This document shows, piece by piece, positions 49,027 to 60,615 of a DNA stretch of 64,000 bases. The notes below the pieces were generated by a model that was given only the letters and a program-made list of their open reading frames with translations, was not told where the DNA came from and did no database searches. The position numbers and the translations under genes are program-made. Numbering within the stretch: position 1 is the stretch's first letter; every line of letters starts with the position of its first letter. The DNA is from Rhizoclosmatium globosum (taxonomy: Eukaryota; Chytridiomycota; Chytridiomycetes; Chytridiales; Chytriomycetaceae): the NCBI GenBank assembly GCA_002104985.1, contig MCGO01000047.1, positions 248,001 to 312,000 of the forward strand, read 5' to 3'.

Positions 49027-49749
49027 TTACTCAGTCGCAAACAACTTGCTTGGATCTTTGAAAGTCTTGAATTCCAAGGCATTCCTATGAACCCAAACTC
49101 CAATCAATAACCCGCCACCCCCCAAATAACCAAACAAATAACAAAACTCACCCTGAAGGATCCAAAAAGAACATTGTACTCTGCTCGCCCGGCTGACCAA
49201 CAAATCGCGTTGTTGGAGCAATCTCAAACTTGAAACCATCCTGTTTCTTCAAGTGCTCGGCCCATTCGTGGAACGTCTGCCATTCAAGCACGACTCCGAA
49301 ATGAGGAATTGGGACGTTGTGTCTGTCGACTTGGGACTTTGAGACAACTGAAGCGGCAGTCTTTGTTGGAGGGAGTTAGTTGCCTTGCATCACAGTTAAA
49401 GGGGACGAAGAAGGTGGTAGTTACTGGATCATTCATTTGGTGGCAGCTGAAGTCAAGTGGGTTAGCCAAAGTATCTGCAAAGTATCACAGCACAAACAAA
49501 CTCACACAATCTGATGCCCAAACAAGTCAAAGTCAATCCACTTTCCCTGCAGCTCCTACACACTTACTTTAGTAGTCTACACCACACAAGTCTAGCAAGA
49601 GATCACTCAACTCGTCCTTGTCTGCATCCAAGAACCTTTCCATAGAATGTTCTTGATACCTCCAAGTCTCGCACTGGAAAGGCAAGGTGGAACGGCGTCA
49701 ACATTGGCTTGGAAGTCACTGAAGAAAATGCTCGTTTGAACAAGGACAT
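49027..49749 (-). CDS. VOC-fold (glyoxalase/extradiol dioxygenase-like) protein
   Basis: Five exons on the minus strand: 49749-49612, 49546-49506 (41 nt), 49446-49425 (22 nt), 49360-49152 and 49084-49027; 155 aa, with consistent phases. The N-terminus ([15 protein letters not shown]) looks like a mitochondrial presequence; a second ATG follows in frame. Conserved positions are [35 protein letters not shown] with a His that is usually a metal ligand, [12 protein letters not shown], and a C-terminal [15 protein letters not shown] with the Glu ligand. This is the glyoxalase/bleomycin resistance/dioxygenase superfamily. The enzyme substrate is unknown. Confidence 0.85.
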
Positions 49750-50181
49750 TTGCTTTGTTTTGTTCTTGTGGCGTTAACTTTCAATGTGTTCTAAAATCAT
49801 GAGGGGAATGTGATTCACGCCCGGAACAGACCCGGATAACAACTCCGCGTTATCCGTCCTACTATTCCCACCAATAAAATAAATAGATAAAAACAGTTAA
49901 ACTTAACAACGTGTGTTATATTGGTCGTAATCAGAAACCACAAAAAAAGAGAGAGAAAGAAAGGAAACACAAAACAAAACCACCAAATTCAAAAACAAAC
50001 AACCAAACCCAAAAACCTTTGGAACAAACTCCATCCAAAAACAACCTTCAAAAAATGTCACAAAAAACAAACCACGAAACCCCTCTCCATAGCGAAAAGA
50101 AACACACGCACACACAAGTCCATCGAAAAAACTATTATACATCACACTAATCTACACACACTACACTTATTCATGACACTT
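49750..50181 (+). other. Intergenic region, A-rich
   Basis: It lies between the VOC gene start and the 3' end of the EEP nuclease gene. AAAC-rich low complexity from about 49930 to 50080. No gene supported. Confidence 0.45.
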
Positions 50182-53100
50182 TCACTTTCTCGGCAAACTG
50201 CCGTTATTCATGCCATATCCTCTCGGCAAACTCCCCGACCCTTGTTGACTCATCAATCCCAACGACAAAGCACTCTGCTGTTGCTGTTGCTGTTGCTGCT
50301 GTCCACTACCCTGGAACATCCCTTGCTGTTGCTGCTGTTGCTGCTGCTGTTGCTGCTGTTGATGTTGCATCAACAACTGCATCTGGACTTGACTCATCCC
50401 CGGTGCACTCCCCACAACCAAAGGCCGAATCACAGGCGCGCTGCTAGCAACTTGCTGTTGCTGTTGTTGCTGCTGCTGTTGCTGTTGCCCGCGACGTCCG
50501 CCACGAGACCGTTGGCTTCCGGATCCGCCGTTATTCCGAGAGTCTGTTGCGCTTGTACCGAGAATGTTTCCGTTTGTGGAGACGGGGGTGTTGAGGCCGG
50601 GTCCTGTGCCGACGGGTACGGTTTTCCATTTGAGCCAGGCGCAGAGGGGGAGGTGGTCGGAGGGGACGTGTGGGGTTGGGAAGGATGTGATTTTGGCGAG
50701 GTAGCCTTGGGGAGGTGGGGGTTGGTGGTGGTGGTATGGTCTAGGGCCTGGTGGTTTTCCAGATGTGGGTTGAGAAGACGACGTTTGTGGCTCTTCTTCG
50801 TCTTCTTCTGGTAACACTGGCTCTGGTAATGTCTGGTCCGTTTCAGGGGTTGGCGTCGTTGCGGCGGTGGCGGTAGCAGGGTAATAAGTCTGATCAAAGT
50901 CACCCAACACATCTCGAATACTCAACGTCCCACTCGTATACAAGATATGATCAATGCTCCCTTCAAACTCTGGCGTCTTGTTCGTAAACGGAAGATCCTT
51001 CCTGTCATACGCGCTAGCAAGTTTCGTCCCATGCCTCAAGAGCGGAAGCAAAGTCTGCTGCTGCGGCGGTCCCGCCACCCCATTCATGCTACTCTGATTC
51101 GTAATAACAACACCTCCCTTCAAAAGCCCTTCAAATCCAGGCTGCTGCGCCAACGCACTCGCAAGCACAGTCACACCCGTCTGTGGGTTCCGCACAGTAA
51201 GCGCTTTCGTAAACCGTCCAAAGTCTTTCCCCATAAACAAAGCCCCGGGCGCGACTTTCCCGCGGACAAGGTAATCTACAACAGCTTCTCCACTCCTGCT
51301 ATTCAAATCGGCTGCAATCGCAGTGGGGACATCTCGATGCGGCGCGCGTTCAAGCCATTCCATCAAAATCGCAGCTTGCAAGAGCTTTGTATCCGCACAC
51401 GCGGGATCCCAATGCAAATGCGTGTTCACAATCCTGCACCTCAAACTCCTCGCCTGTCTGTTTTGGAACACACACACCAAGGCAATGTTTGGGTATGGGT
51501 GTAAACGCTGGTACAAGTCGGATGCGGGGTCTTGTGGGATTTGGTCGTTGTAGGCGAACGCTTGGACAGCCATGAGTGAGAAACGGGCTTCGAGAAAGAA
51601 GATGGCGCATCCGTCTGCGGCGTGTTCGCGCTTCTTTTGCTGGAAGTGGCCGTCGTATCCGATTTTTTGGAGGGCGGGGAGGAAGATTTCTTTGAAGTCG
51701 GAGGGTGGGAGTTCCTGGTGGAATGTGAATGGTAAATATTTTGGCTTGTGGGGAAGAGACACAAACCAACCTGCAAACAAATGAAATCCGGACTATAAAA
51801 TGCAATCTCATCCAAAATCATCTTCTTGCGATGATCCCAATCCAAGATATCCGCATGAGACTCGCTGTAACGTGAGTCCGTGCAATACATTGGAGCGAGA
51901 ACGTTATACGACATGATCATAAAGTGTCTGTTGTCTGGCTTCTCAGTTCCACCCTTTTTCCAAACACGATGCGGGATTTCCATGGTTCCTGGCACACCAA
52001 GGAAAGGCATTCTTGGGACTTTCAGAATCGGGCATCCCTGATTTTGAGTATTTTAGCCTCTCGAAATACTACTTAGAGATTCTCTCGGATTCTCTCGCAA
52101 ATTCCCAACATATTCTCCTGCGTATGACAAAGTTGCTTCTCCACCTCATTTGTCAGACTCCTCACTCAAAACGCCACCAAGTCCCTCTCACTACCCTCCC
52201 CTAAACAATGCGAAACAAAAGTATTTTCTCTATCTCCTCCTTCCCTCGCTCTTTCCCTCCCTCAGAACTCTCACAACAAAAAACAACAAACAGTACTCAC
52301 ATCTTCAGCAACCTCCGACCTCGCAACGCCCGCACTATTCAAAACCATACCCCCAACAACCCGTCCAGGAGGCAACAACATCCCCTGCCCCCCACTTCCA
52401 CTACCCCCTCCAACACCTTGCCCATGCCCACTCTTCAACTGCTGCTGATGCAAAAACGAAACATCATTCAACCGGCTCTGAGAACTAGCGCCTCTCAAAC
52501 CGTGTCCATGGTGTGCACCACCTCCTTGGAACGAAGACGCACCGAGGAAAGACGTGTCTCTGTTTTCGAAGGAGGAGGAGAGCGGGATTGTGGAGGTGGT
52601 GGTGGAGGGTGTGGTTGAGAAGAGGCCGTTTGGGCGCATGGCGTTTCCTGAGCCGATGTATGAGTTTATGAGGGGGGATGTTCCTGGTTGGTATGATGAG
52701 GATGTGGGTGTTGTTGTTGTGTGGATGGGGATTCCCATTGATGTTGTGGTTGTGGTTGTTGACGATGGTGGGTTGGGGATGTACCAAAGTAGGAGGTTGA
52801 GGTGGATGGGGATGTGCCGTAGCGTTGGAAGGTTTGTGAGGTGAGGTGAGAGGGTGGGGGTAGGGAAGAGGAAGGTGGGAGGTTTAGGTCTGGGATTTGG
52901 GTTGTGGTTGTGTTGCTTGAAACTATGCGGATTGATTTGAAGGTTGATGTTGGCGTTTGTTCAGAGGAGGAGGAAGGCGCTGATATCTTTTTCGCGAATG
53001 TTGTAGTTGGTTGTTGTTGGTGGTTGGAGGATGATGATCCGAATAAAGATGATTGCTGGAGGAGACTAGAGCGTGATTGCGATTGAAGGGGAGGAAATGA

Positions 53101-53844
53101 TTGTTTGAACGAGGAGGAAAGTGGGGTGGTTGGATCCAAGTCCAAATCATTCATATCGAAAGTAAGGTCATCCGCATCAAATTTACTAATTGAATTTGGA
53201 GGTTGTTTCTGGGCGGAGGAAGAAGGTGGTGGATGAAATGTCTGTTTGTAAGAGTTTGATGTAGATTGAAAGAGGAAGTTTGCTGATGAGAAGGAAGAAG
53301 TTGAAAGCCTGTTCTTTGTTCCTACAGCTACTTATTTTAATTTAATAATGCATTATTAATTAGTGTAGTCAAGTCACCTCCAAAGTCGTCTTCCTCCGAT
53401 GAAAGAGTTGGTGAGTCTGAGCCCACAACCCAATCAACCATCTTTTCGAGGTCGTCGTCATCGTCTGAAGATTGGGTGAGCGACGCAGCTGGATGCGCAA
53501 AGAGAGCGTATTGGTACTGGATTGGGAGAAGGTGGTTGGTGTTATGTGTTAACTAGTTGATAGAGAAGGTGGTGTGTTACTGGGTGGGGGTTGCGTGTCC
53601 CTAGGGTCCTCCTAGCTACTAGAGACCACCCCTAGGAACACCCTAGAAACCACCCACCACACCAACAAACAAAAAACAACAAACACACCTGGTCCCACGT
53701 TGTCTGGGGCAGCGACTGTGATATTTTAACTGGCTGAAGTCCAATCGACTTGCCCTCTTTCGCCTCCTTCGCCTTGGCGTTCGTTTCGTTGTTCAACGTC
53801 GAGAGCATTTGTTGTTGGGGGCCCGTCGACGATGATGAAGCCAT
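50182..53844 (-). CDS. EEP-family RNA exonuclease (Ccr4/Angel/Ngl type) with disordered N-terminus, polyQ, frame break
   Basis: Exons: 53844-53689, 53516-53378, 53327-52301, 52037-51771 and 51714-50182. The N-terminal region (about 440 aa) is Ser/Gln/Pro-rich and disordered. The endonuclease/exonuclease/phosphatase domain starts at FMIMSYNVLAPMY, then FICLQELPPSDF (metal-binding Glu), DGCAIFF, IVNTHLHWDP, AADLNSR and the terminal VPSDHLPL. This order fits Ccr4, Angel and Ngl 3'-exonucleases or deadenylases; no leucine-rich repeats are seen, favouring Angel/Ngl. The C-terminus has three poly-Gln runs of about 10-16 residues. Exon 3 needs one extra base in the six-base run at 52672-52677 for a coherent protein of about 1,040 aa. 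Confidence 0.78.
53598..53648 (+). repeat. CCTAG-rich cluster inside the first intron of the EEP gene
   Basis: CCCTAGGG, TCCTCCTAG and CCCTAGGA words recur within 50 bp, like the cluster at 16311-16412, which also lies in a first intron. Confidence 0.5.
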
Positions 53845-54245
53845 CGACTTTTGGGGCCGATTTTTAAATATTAGAATTGGTTGATGATTTGTTTGATTTG
53901 GTCCCTGAGTTGTGCCACCCTCCCTCTATTGTTCCTTATTTTGTCTGTTATTTATTGTCTAGTTGTGCCCACCCTCCTTCTCTCATTAAATTCAAATAAC
54001 GTATTCATACTTGGCTCTTTAGATCTCTCCTTGGTCTCAGATCTAAGCAGTCTGGCCTGCTTAGCTCAGTCAATATATACTAGCTTGTTTGACAAGAATT
54101 TATTATTTATATCCGCCATATTCGTTCAACATTGCATTCCTTTCGTTTAAATAATTTGATCTGCACACTCGATAATATTATGATTTTATTTAAATGTTAA
54201 AAGGTATAAAAGAATAAATTGAAATGTCTTCAAGACTAGAATCGC
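53845..54245 (+). other. Intergenic region
   Basis: About 400 bp upstream of the EEP gene and downstream of the next minus-strand gene. No features seen beyond T-rich composition. Confidence 0.4.
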
Positions 54246-55951
54246 TCAGCGACGAAGACTTGCAACAAAACGCGACCCTTCTTCCGTTTCCGTATCAACA
54301 ATTTTGATCTCTGCAACAGACCCATTTGCCACAATGCTTCCCATGTAACCTCCTGGTGATTTCACATTCTCATAATACTGTCGTTTTCCACGCTTTGTTA
54401 ACAAAACACCCCACCGCTGTTTCTGCAAATGCAAAGGATTAATTCTGAAATTCGGTTCAACTACTTTAACATGCTCAGGCTTCAATCGAGCGTAGTCTTC
54501 AGTTGAGAGGATGTGTTTCTCCCATTCAAACGTATCTGCGCAGTAGACACTGCCACAACAAGTACTTTCGTCGTCGTCGGCACGTTCTTGAAGGCTTGAT
54601 GATCCCATTCTCATATGTTGAAAGGAATCAGTGATTCCATCCAAGGTTTCATCAGTAGAGGTCAAGCCAACAGATGGTTTAGTCAGATTCTTTGCGTTGT
54701 CCTCAAGAATAGTAGACTCATTTGGACTCATACTAGTTGTTTCATGTTTTGTACTCTTCGTATTCTTGCCGGCTTTCGACTTCACGTTCCCCATTTCAAG
54801 TTGGATACCACCATTTAGGAAAGAATCATTGGCCTCGCTTTTGATACGGGGAGTCGCCTTTGATTCACGTGGTTTCGGGGTTTGTTGCCCAGCTTGAACA
54901 CCACCTGCATCCGGCGCAACCTTTAATGAAACTTTACGGTTAGATGGTTTGGACTTTTTCAATTCCTCCGGCTCCGGTGGATTTTCTACAGATATGGAGG
55001 GGTTGTCTGTCAAGGACTCCACAGTCCCAGTCAACAAGTTCGAATCGGAATCGAATGCAGGGTTCGCCTCAGTCTTAAACGATTCCGTCGGACGGCTAGT
55101 AATTTTTTCGGAGCCACCATTTAGAGAGACTCTTGCGCGAGGACGTCCTTTGCCTTTCTTCTTGGAAATAGGAGAAGGAGATGGAGAGTTGGTGTCTGAG
55201 GTGGAATCATTTTCCAATAGATTCAAGGACTCCAAGTTCAACGTTTCCGTGGTGACGGGTGTTTTTCCCTTGTGGTCCGCCGTGACAGGGGATGGGGATT
55301 CAGCGTGTAGCGTGTAACCACTACTTCCACTTCCAAAGAAACTGCTGTTGCTTGATCCCATAGAATTAACAGAGTTGCGGGAGCTACTAGACCCACTTGA
55401 ATAAGAATCTTCACTATCACTGCCCCGCTTCTGTTTCTTGTTGCCAGGAGGATACTGTCCTCCAAATCCAAACGTCATTCCACCGAGAAGATCATAATAC
55501 AATCCACAGGTGCATACTTTCGCGCGTTTTTTATCCGGAATGAAAACAGTGGGACTCGTCTTCGTTCCTTTCTTCCAATAAGCCGGGCGCCAACAGTTAT
55601 GACACAGAGACAGCATTCGCACGACAGTCAAGACCAAAGTCTTGTACATTTCCTTGGAAATAATGTTTTCAAAGACGTTGTTGGCTTCGTGGGTTGGAAT
55701 GGAAGAAGCCACTTGCAACAGGAGTGTTGTAATCGTCACGATGTTCTCGGGAGAATAGGCTGTAATGGTTTACGGTTCAAAAGGGTGATCATAATCAAAT
55801 TCAAATACTTACCATCTACCATCTGCCTCAAGGGTCCATAGTTGATGGCAGGAGGGAGGGAACTGCCAGATGGAGGCAACATGTTCTTGTACTCTAAGCC
55901 TTGGATCAATTGAATGCGCGCCATCATGAGGAAGTAAGTTTGGTCCATCAT
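54246..55951 (-). CDS. Unknown protein with conserved N-domain, disordered middle and RWGVL-type C-terminal module
   Basis: Two exons, 55951-55813 and 55759-54246; about 550 aa. The first in-frame ATG is MMDQTYFLMM; the frame continues upstream to about 56098 without another ATG, so the start is uncertain. The N-terminal 120 aa are helical with HNCWRP and a CTCGLYYDLLGG end, suggesting a small structural or zinc site. The middle is Ser/Thr/Lys-rich and disordered. The C-terminal 90 aa include CCGSVYCADTFEWEKHILST and NPLHLQKQRWGVLLTKRGKR. I do not recognise the family. The C-terminal module recurs in the small ORF at 56421-56678. Confidence 0.6.
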
Positions 55952-56289
55952 TTGTTTCTTGAGAATGTTTTTGGGGAATGAACTTTGTGGAGACACAGAT
56001 ACTTTTGATAGTGGGGGAGATTCAGAAAAACAATCGTTTCCGATAATTAAAAACGATTGTTCCCAGCCCCCAAGTGTCTCGGTTGTCGCACTTGTCAAAG
56101 GTAATGAATATGTTTAACCAATCATAACGATTTAACATGTAATTGTAACCGTTAATTAGTACGATATTGAACTTTGATAAATTGATTTTCTTAGTTTTGT
56201 GGTTAATTCTTAATGAATATAGTTCCTGGAAGGTTCTATTCGACACACTAATTATTGATAGAAATCATTGTTTATGCCAAGACTTAGGT

Positions 56290-56376
56290 TCGACTTCCGC
56301 AATCAAAAACAATCTAAAAACTAAAAAACAACGGTTTCTAGCCTCCGAGTGTCTAGCCTTTTCGCACTCATCCAAT
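56290..56376 (-). repeat. Decayed duplicate of the 5' end of the 54246-55951 gene region
   Basis: It shares AGCC-CC-AGTGTCT and TCGCACT blocks with 56024-56094, at the same orientation, but with stops in frame. It lies between the gene and the small ORF that carries its C-terminal module. Confidence 0.5.
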
Positions 56377-56420
56377 TACGAAATACATAAATAGTGAGAC
56401 TTTCGCTCATCAAAGCAACC

Positions 56421-56678
56421 ATGCAACCAAACATTTTTGTGATCACTGACCTTTCGGAGGTTGATTACTACATTGTAAACAGAAAGCTGTCTACCAAACA
56501 CAAGAGCAATCCTTTGTCAAAACAACCCGCGCGCTGGGGCGTTTTGGTTGAACAGAAAGGAAAACGTTCCAAGCTGTTTGATAATATCCACTATCCTGTA
56601 CAGTATATACGCAAGTCTCGGGAAAGTTGCACAGATTCTGTTTTTTCAATGGTTGATTTGTGGGACGCTCTTTCGTAA
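56421..56678 (+). CDS. Small ORF carrying the RWGVL-type module of the neighbouring gene
   Basis: Single exon, 85 aa. The first ATG is at 56421. The stretch NPLSKQPARWGVLVEQKGKR with a following FDNIHYPVQY matches NPLHLQKQRWGVLLTKRGKR and YENVKSPGGY in the C-terminus of the protein encoded at 54246-55951, on the other strand. It may be a free-standing module gene or a fragment left by duplication; expression is unknown. Confidence 0.5.
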   Translation: MQPNIFVITDLSEVDYYIVNRKLSTKHKSNPLSKQPARWGVLVEQKGKRSKLFDNIHYPVQYIRKSRESCTDSVFSMVDLWDALS

Positions 56679-56855
56679 ACAGACTGTTATTTTTCTGTTA
56701 AAAGAGTGCGAATAAATCGTCTTTCGTATGATCCTCTCAGAACAGCTTAATTTTAATTGAGATAATTGAGAATTTTTTAGTTTATGTCCAAACAGAACTG
56801 ATACTTTTCATGAGAAGTCACAATAGGATTGTAAATCTCTTCAAAATACAGCAAC

Positions 56856-58561
56856 ATGAATGGTCGTCCATCTACTTCAACCACTCAAACCACCCAAACC
56901 AAAGCAAGCGTAAGTAGTACTATGCAAGAGGTTCTTAAGTATCGTCCGCGTCTATTTATTCTCATGGCTGGGTTTATTTGTACATGTGCCGTCACCGTCG
57001 GTGTTCTTTCATGGTAATATTCCATCATATTTTCACAAACATCAAACAATACACGATTAAACCTTTACAAATATCGAAAGGCAACTCACTATGGCCGCTG
57101 GAAAGTCCAACGTTGTTACCATGATTGAAGAGGTTGAGTTTCTGATCTCCAATCAAATTTCTTCTTTTCTCGTTACGTCCGCGCAATCTCTAGCAAATAT
57201 TACGAATATCCAAGCCCAAATGTTTACTGTTAAGTTGAATTTCCGGTTTATTTGTTTGAATAACGTTGCTTGTGCAGTCAAACGAATGGAGTTTTTCAAC
57301 CCCTGAACAAACACAAGCAACTTTTGCAGCCATGTTTTCCGAGCTGAAAGGATTGACGCAGTTTACTACAAGCATGTATGTTATGACGTATCCCGAAGGA
57401 CTTCAGCTTGGATACAGCTGCTATAGGGATAGCAAGGGAAAGACCACATATTACTGGGTATGCACTTTCTCTAACGCATTAAATCCCTATGTTGATCTAA
57501 AACCTGATTAATAGTGGAACCAAACCGGCTTCACACTTTCCATATACCTCTGCGACAATGCCGGACATCCTCTTGAACCGCCCCTTAAATCAAACACTGA
57601 CAAGGGCGACGGAACCGCTTCCAACGCCGGAAACAACAATACCCTCTCAAATGGCGTCAACGGCAACCAAGGTGCAAACTTGAACTACTCCACAGCGCAA
57701 TTTGCGTTTACAAACACATACCTCTACGACTCTGTCGCCTACAAATCCAGCTACGCCTTCGCCATAAACTCTGTCACGGGCGAAAAGGCGACTTTCGGGA
57801 ATGACTGGACACTTGAATTTGTGTCCACGCAAATCAACGAGATTCTAAAAGTGTTCAAGTATCCTGTGTTTGCAGCTGCTGTAGAGTGTGAAACCGGGTA
57901 TGTGCTTGGAACCTCGAGTACTGCGCAGTTGTTTAACGACTCTGTTATTTATTCGGTGCGAGAGGTGGATGATCCATTTTTTAAGGATTTCACACGGCTT
58001 TTGGATGGGACCTTTACTGGAGGTAACGTTACTGTGCAGTTGGGAGGTGTTTCCAGTGTTGCAGAGGGTCAAGACAGATGGTTTTTGGATCGTAATATCG
58101 CTGGATCAAGATGGAAGCTTGGAATTAATGCGCATTTGTTTGCAGGGCGGAAGATCTTGCTTTTGGTGTATATGAATATTGACTCTGTTGAATCGCAAAT
58201 GGATCGATTGTCCACAAAGACTGGGTATATGATGCTGGGAATTATTGCTGCATTTGTGGCTTTGACAGTGCTATTTTCAATCGTGATTAGTAGACAGTTG
58301 CAGGTTGTGGTTCGACGTATTCAGTTATTGAAAGATCTTAAAGTTAGTGAAATGGCTGAAGACGTGGATGGACATGCTTATTCCGTTGTATTCGAGCTGG
58401 CTGAGCTTCAGAAAGCGTTCAATAGCATGACGGCAGTATTTACGGAATTTTTGAAGAAAAATGCTGCCATGACAAGAAAGGTTGTTATGCATTCGGAGGG
58501 AGTAGCACAAGAAGTCAAACCAAGCTCGAAGAAGATTGTTAAATCTACCGATACTGAATAA
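56856..58561 (+). CDS. Two-pass membrane sensor with Cache-like ectodomain, paralogue 1
   Basis: Exons 56856-57013, 57081-57228, 57278-57457 and 57515-58561; 510 aa. A Ser/Thr-rich cytosolic N-terminus precedes TM1 (LFILMAGFICTCAVTVGVLSW). The ectodomain of about 320 aa has QFTTSMYVMTYPEGLQLGY, FGNDWTLEF and FAAAVECETGYVLGTSS, which recall the long-helix-plus-PAS-like fold of double Cache sensors. TM2 (YMMLGIIAAFVALTVLFSIVIS) leads into a HAMP-like linker (RQLQVVVRRIQLLKDLK) and a helix, ELAELQKAFNSMTAVFTEFLKK. No kinase, cyclase or other output domain follows; the tail is short and polar. The Cache assignment is inference from layout. First of four tandem copies. Confidence 0.75.
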
Positions 58562-58694
58562 AGAGAGATTCTAGGACTTCAAAGAAGTAGGTCTGGATCC
58601 AAAGTTGACTTATCCATCGAAAATCTGCAAAGGCTTCCAAAATAATTTTGTTATACTGACAATTTCAAAACGGAAATCGCACTTGAACGAGAAT

Positions 58695-60502
58695 ATGGGG
58701 CCACGACGTCCATCTGCCGCGCCTTCGACCGCGTCTTCAACGATGACTGAAGTTTTGAAATACAGACCGAAGCTCTTCATGATTATGGCTATCTTTATTT
58801 GTGTCTGCGCTGTCACTGTTGGAGTTTTGGGATGGTAAGCCTTTAAAATGGCCGCTCTCCTGGCACCTAACAAGGCTAACTTGCAATCCAGGCAACTGAC
58901 TATGACAGCAGGAAAGCAAAACGTTGGATCTCTTATTGAAGAGATTGAGTTTTTGGTCTCGACGCAAGTTTCGGCCTTCATCACAAACTCGGCACAGACT
59001 CTCGGTCAAATCACTGCTATACAGGATAGTATGTTTACGGTAATGTTTTATTATTGTGATGCCTTCGATTTAAGTAGCGGTTGAAGAATGATGAGTGGAG
59101 TTTCTCAACCCCACAACGCGCTCAAGCCACATTTCGGGCTATGTTGTATGAGCTGAAGGGACTTAAGCAATTTACAACCAGTATGTACATGACTACTTAT
59201 CCCGAAGGACTTCTCTTTGGATACTACTATAAGGGCCTTTCAAATGGAACTATGCAACTGCGATGGGTACGTCCAAAATTCTAAGGTGATCACTGAATAG
59301 TCAAAAATCAGTGGAATCAAACAGGATTTTCGTTTTACACGTATCTTTGCGACGAGATCACCGGTGTTCCTTTTGGTTCACCCATTCAAGTTAGTTATGA
59401 CCCTGGCAATGGTACACTGGCAAATCCTGGTAACAACAATACACTCGCCACAGCAGTTGGTGGAATACAAGGTGCTAATTTGGAGTACGCCATTGGTCCA
59501 ACCAAAGGGTTTTCACACATTTACGTTTTTGAAGAAGGAGTCATGTACAAATCAAGCTACACATTTTCTATCAACAAAGTAACTGGTGAAACTGTTGTGT
59601 TTGGAAACGACTGGACCCTCGATTTTCTCTCAAAACAAATTAGAGATATTCTTACAGTTGTTTCATTTCCCATTTTCGCAGCTGTGATTGAATGCGAAAC
59701 GGGACACGTTTTAGGCACATCGAGTCTACAGCCTTTGATGCTTAATCAAACAATGTTGAGCATTCAGGATATTAATGATCCTTTGTTTCGTGATTTCGCC
59801 AACTTCGCGAATTCAACTTTTTCTTATGGGCCCATTAATTCTTTACCGTCACAGTTGACGAACGTGGCTGTGTACGTGAACACATATTTTCCGTGAGTAG
59901 TTTTTGATGAAGGTGAACCATTTATGCTTTAACATAGAGGGGCAGACGCATGGTTTGTAGACAGAAAGATTGGAAATACGCAATGGAAACTTGGAATCAA
60001 CACCGAATTTCTACTGGGGAACAACCTACTCTTTGTTGTTTACATGAATGTTGATGCAGTTGAAGAACAACTCAATCGCCTAGGCGCCCAAACAGGATAT
60101 ATGATGATCGGAATCATAGGATCATTTGTGCTGATTGGAGTTCTTTTCTCCATCTTCATTTCTCGACAACTGCATATTGTTGTTGAGCAAATCAAACTTC
60201 TAAAGGATTTGAAGTTCCGAGACGTGCTTGGAACAGACGCGAAAGTGAAACAACGGTCATTTATTTACGAGCTTGCAGAACTTCAAAAGTGTTTTCACAG
60301 TATGGTGTTGGTCTTTTCGGAACTTCTTAAGAAGAATTCCATGATAACGGGTAACACTCGACCCAGTGAACGAATGTCTGGACATGGAGTAGCGAGGCCA
60401 GCGTCAATCGTGGCCTCTCCATTAAATGATTCGTCAGAAGGCAAAAAGACCGATGAAACTTCAGTTCGCGCTGCTGGTGCTGGAATTAGAACAGCAACTT
60501 AA
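58695..60502 (+). CDS. Two-pass membrane sensor with Cache-like ectodomain, paralogue 2
   Basis: Exons 58695-58834, 58892-59039, 59087-59266, 59312-59892 and 59938-60502; 537 aa. Layout equals paralogue 1: TM1 (LFMIMAIFICVCAVTVGVLGW), QLTMTAGKQNVGSLIEEIEF, SMYMTTYPEGLLFGYYY, FGNDWTLDF, an FAAVIECETGHVLGTSS strand pair, TM2 (YMMIGIIGSFVLIGVLFSIF), RQLHIVVEQIKLLKDLKF and ELAELQKCFHSMVLVFSELL. Exons 2 and 3 are again 148 and 180 nt. It alone has an extra intron (59893-59937, 45 nt) splitting the FPGADAWF codons. The C-terminal tail is Ser/Thr-rich. Only 133 bp separate it from paralogue 1. Confidence 0.75.
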
Positions 60503-60615
60503 GTTTAAACTTTATAACAATTTTAATGCCGTTTTGTAGTATGTATTACCATTTAAAATCTCTATACCATAATTTTTTTTAAAGTATTAAATAATGAATG
60601 GAAATCTCTTAAAAA

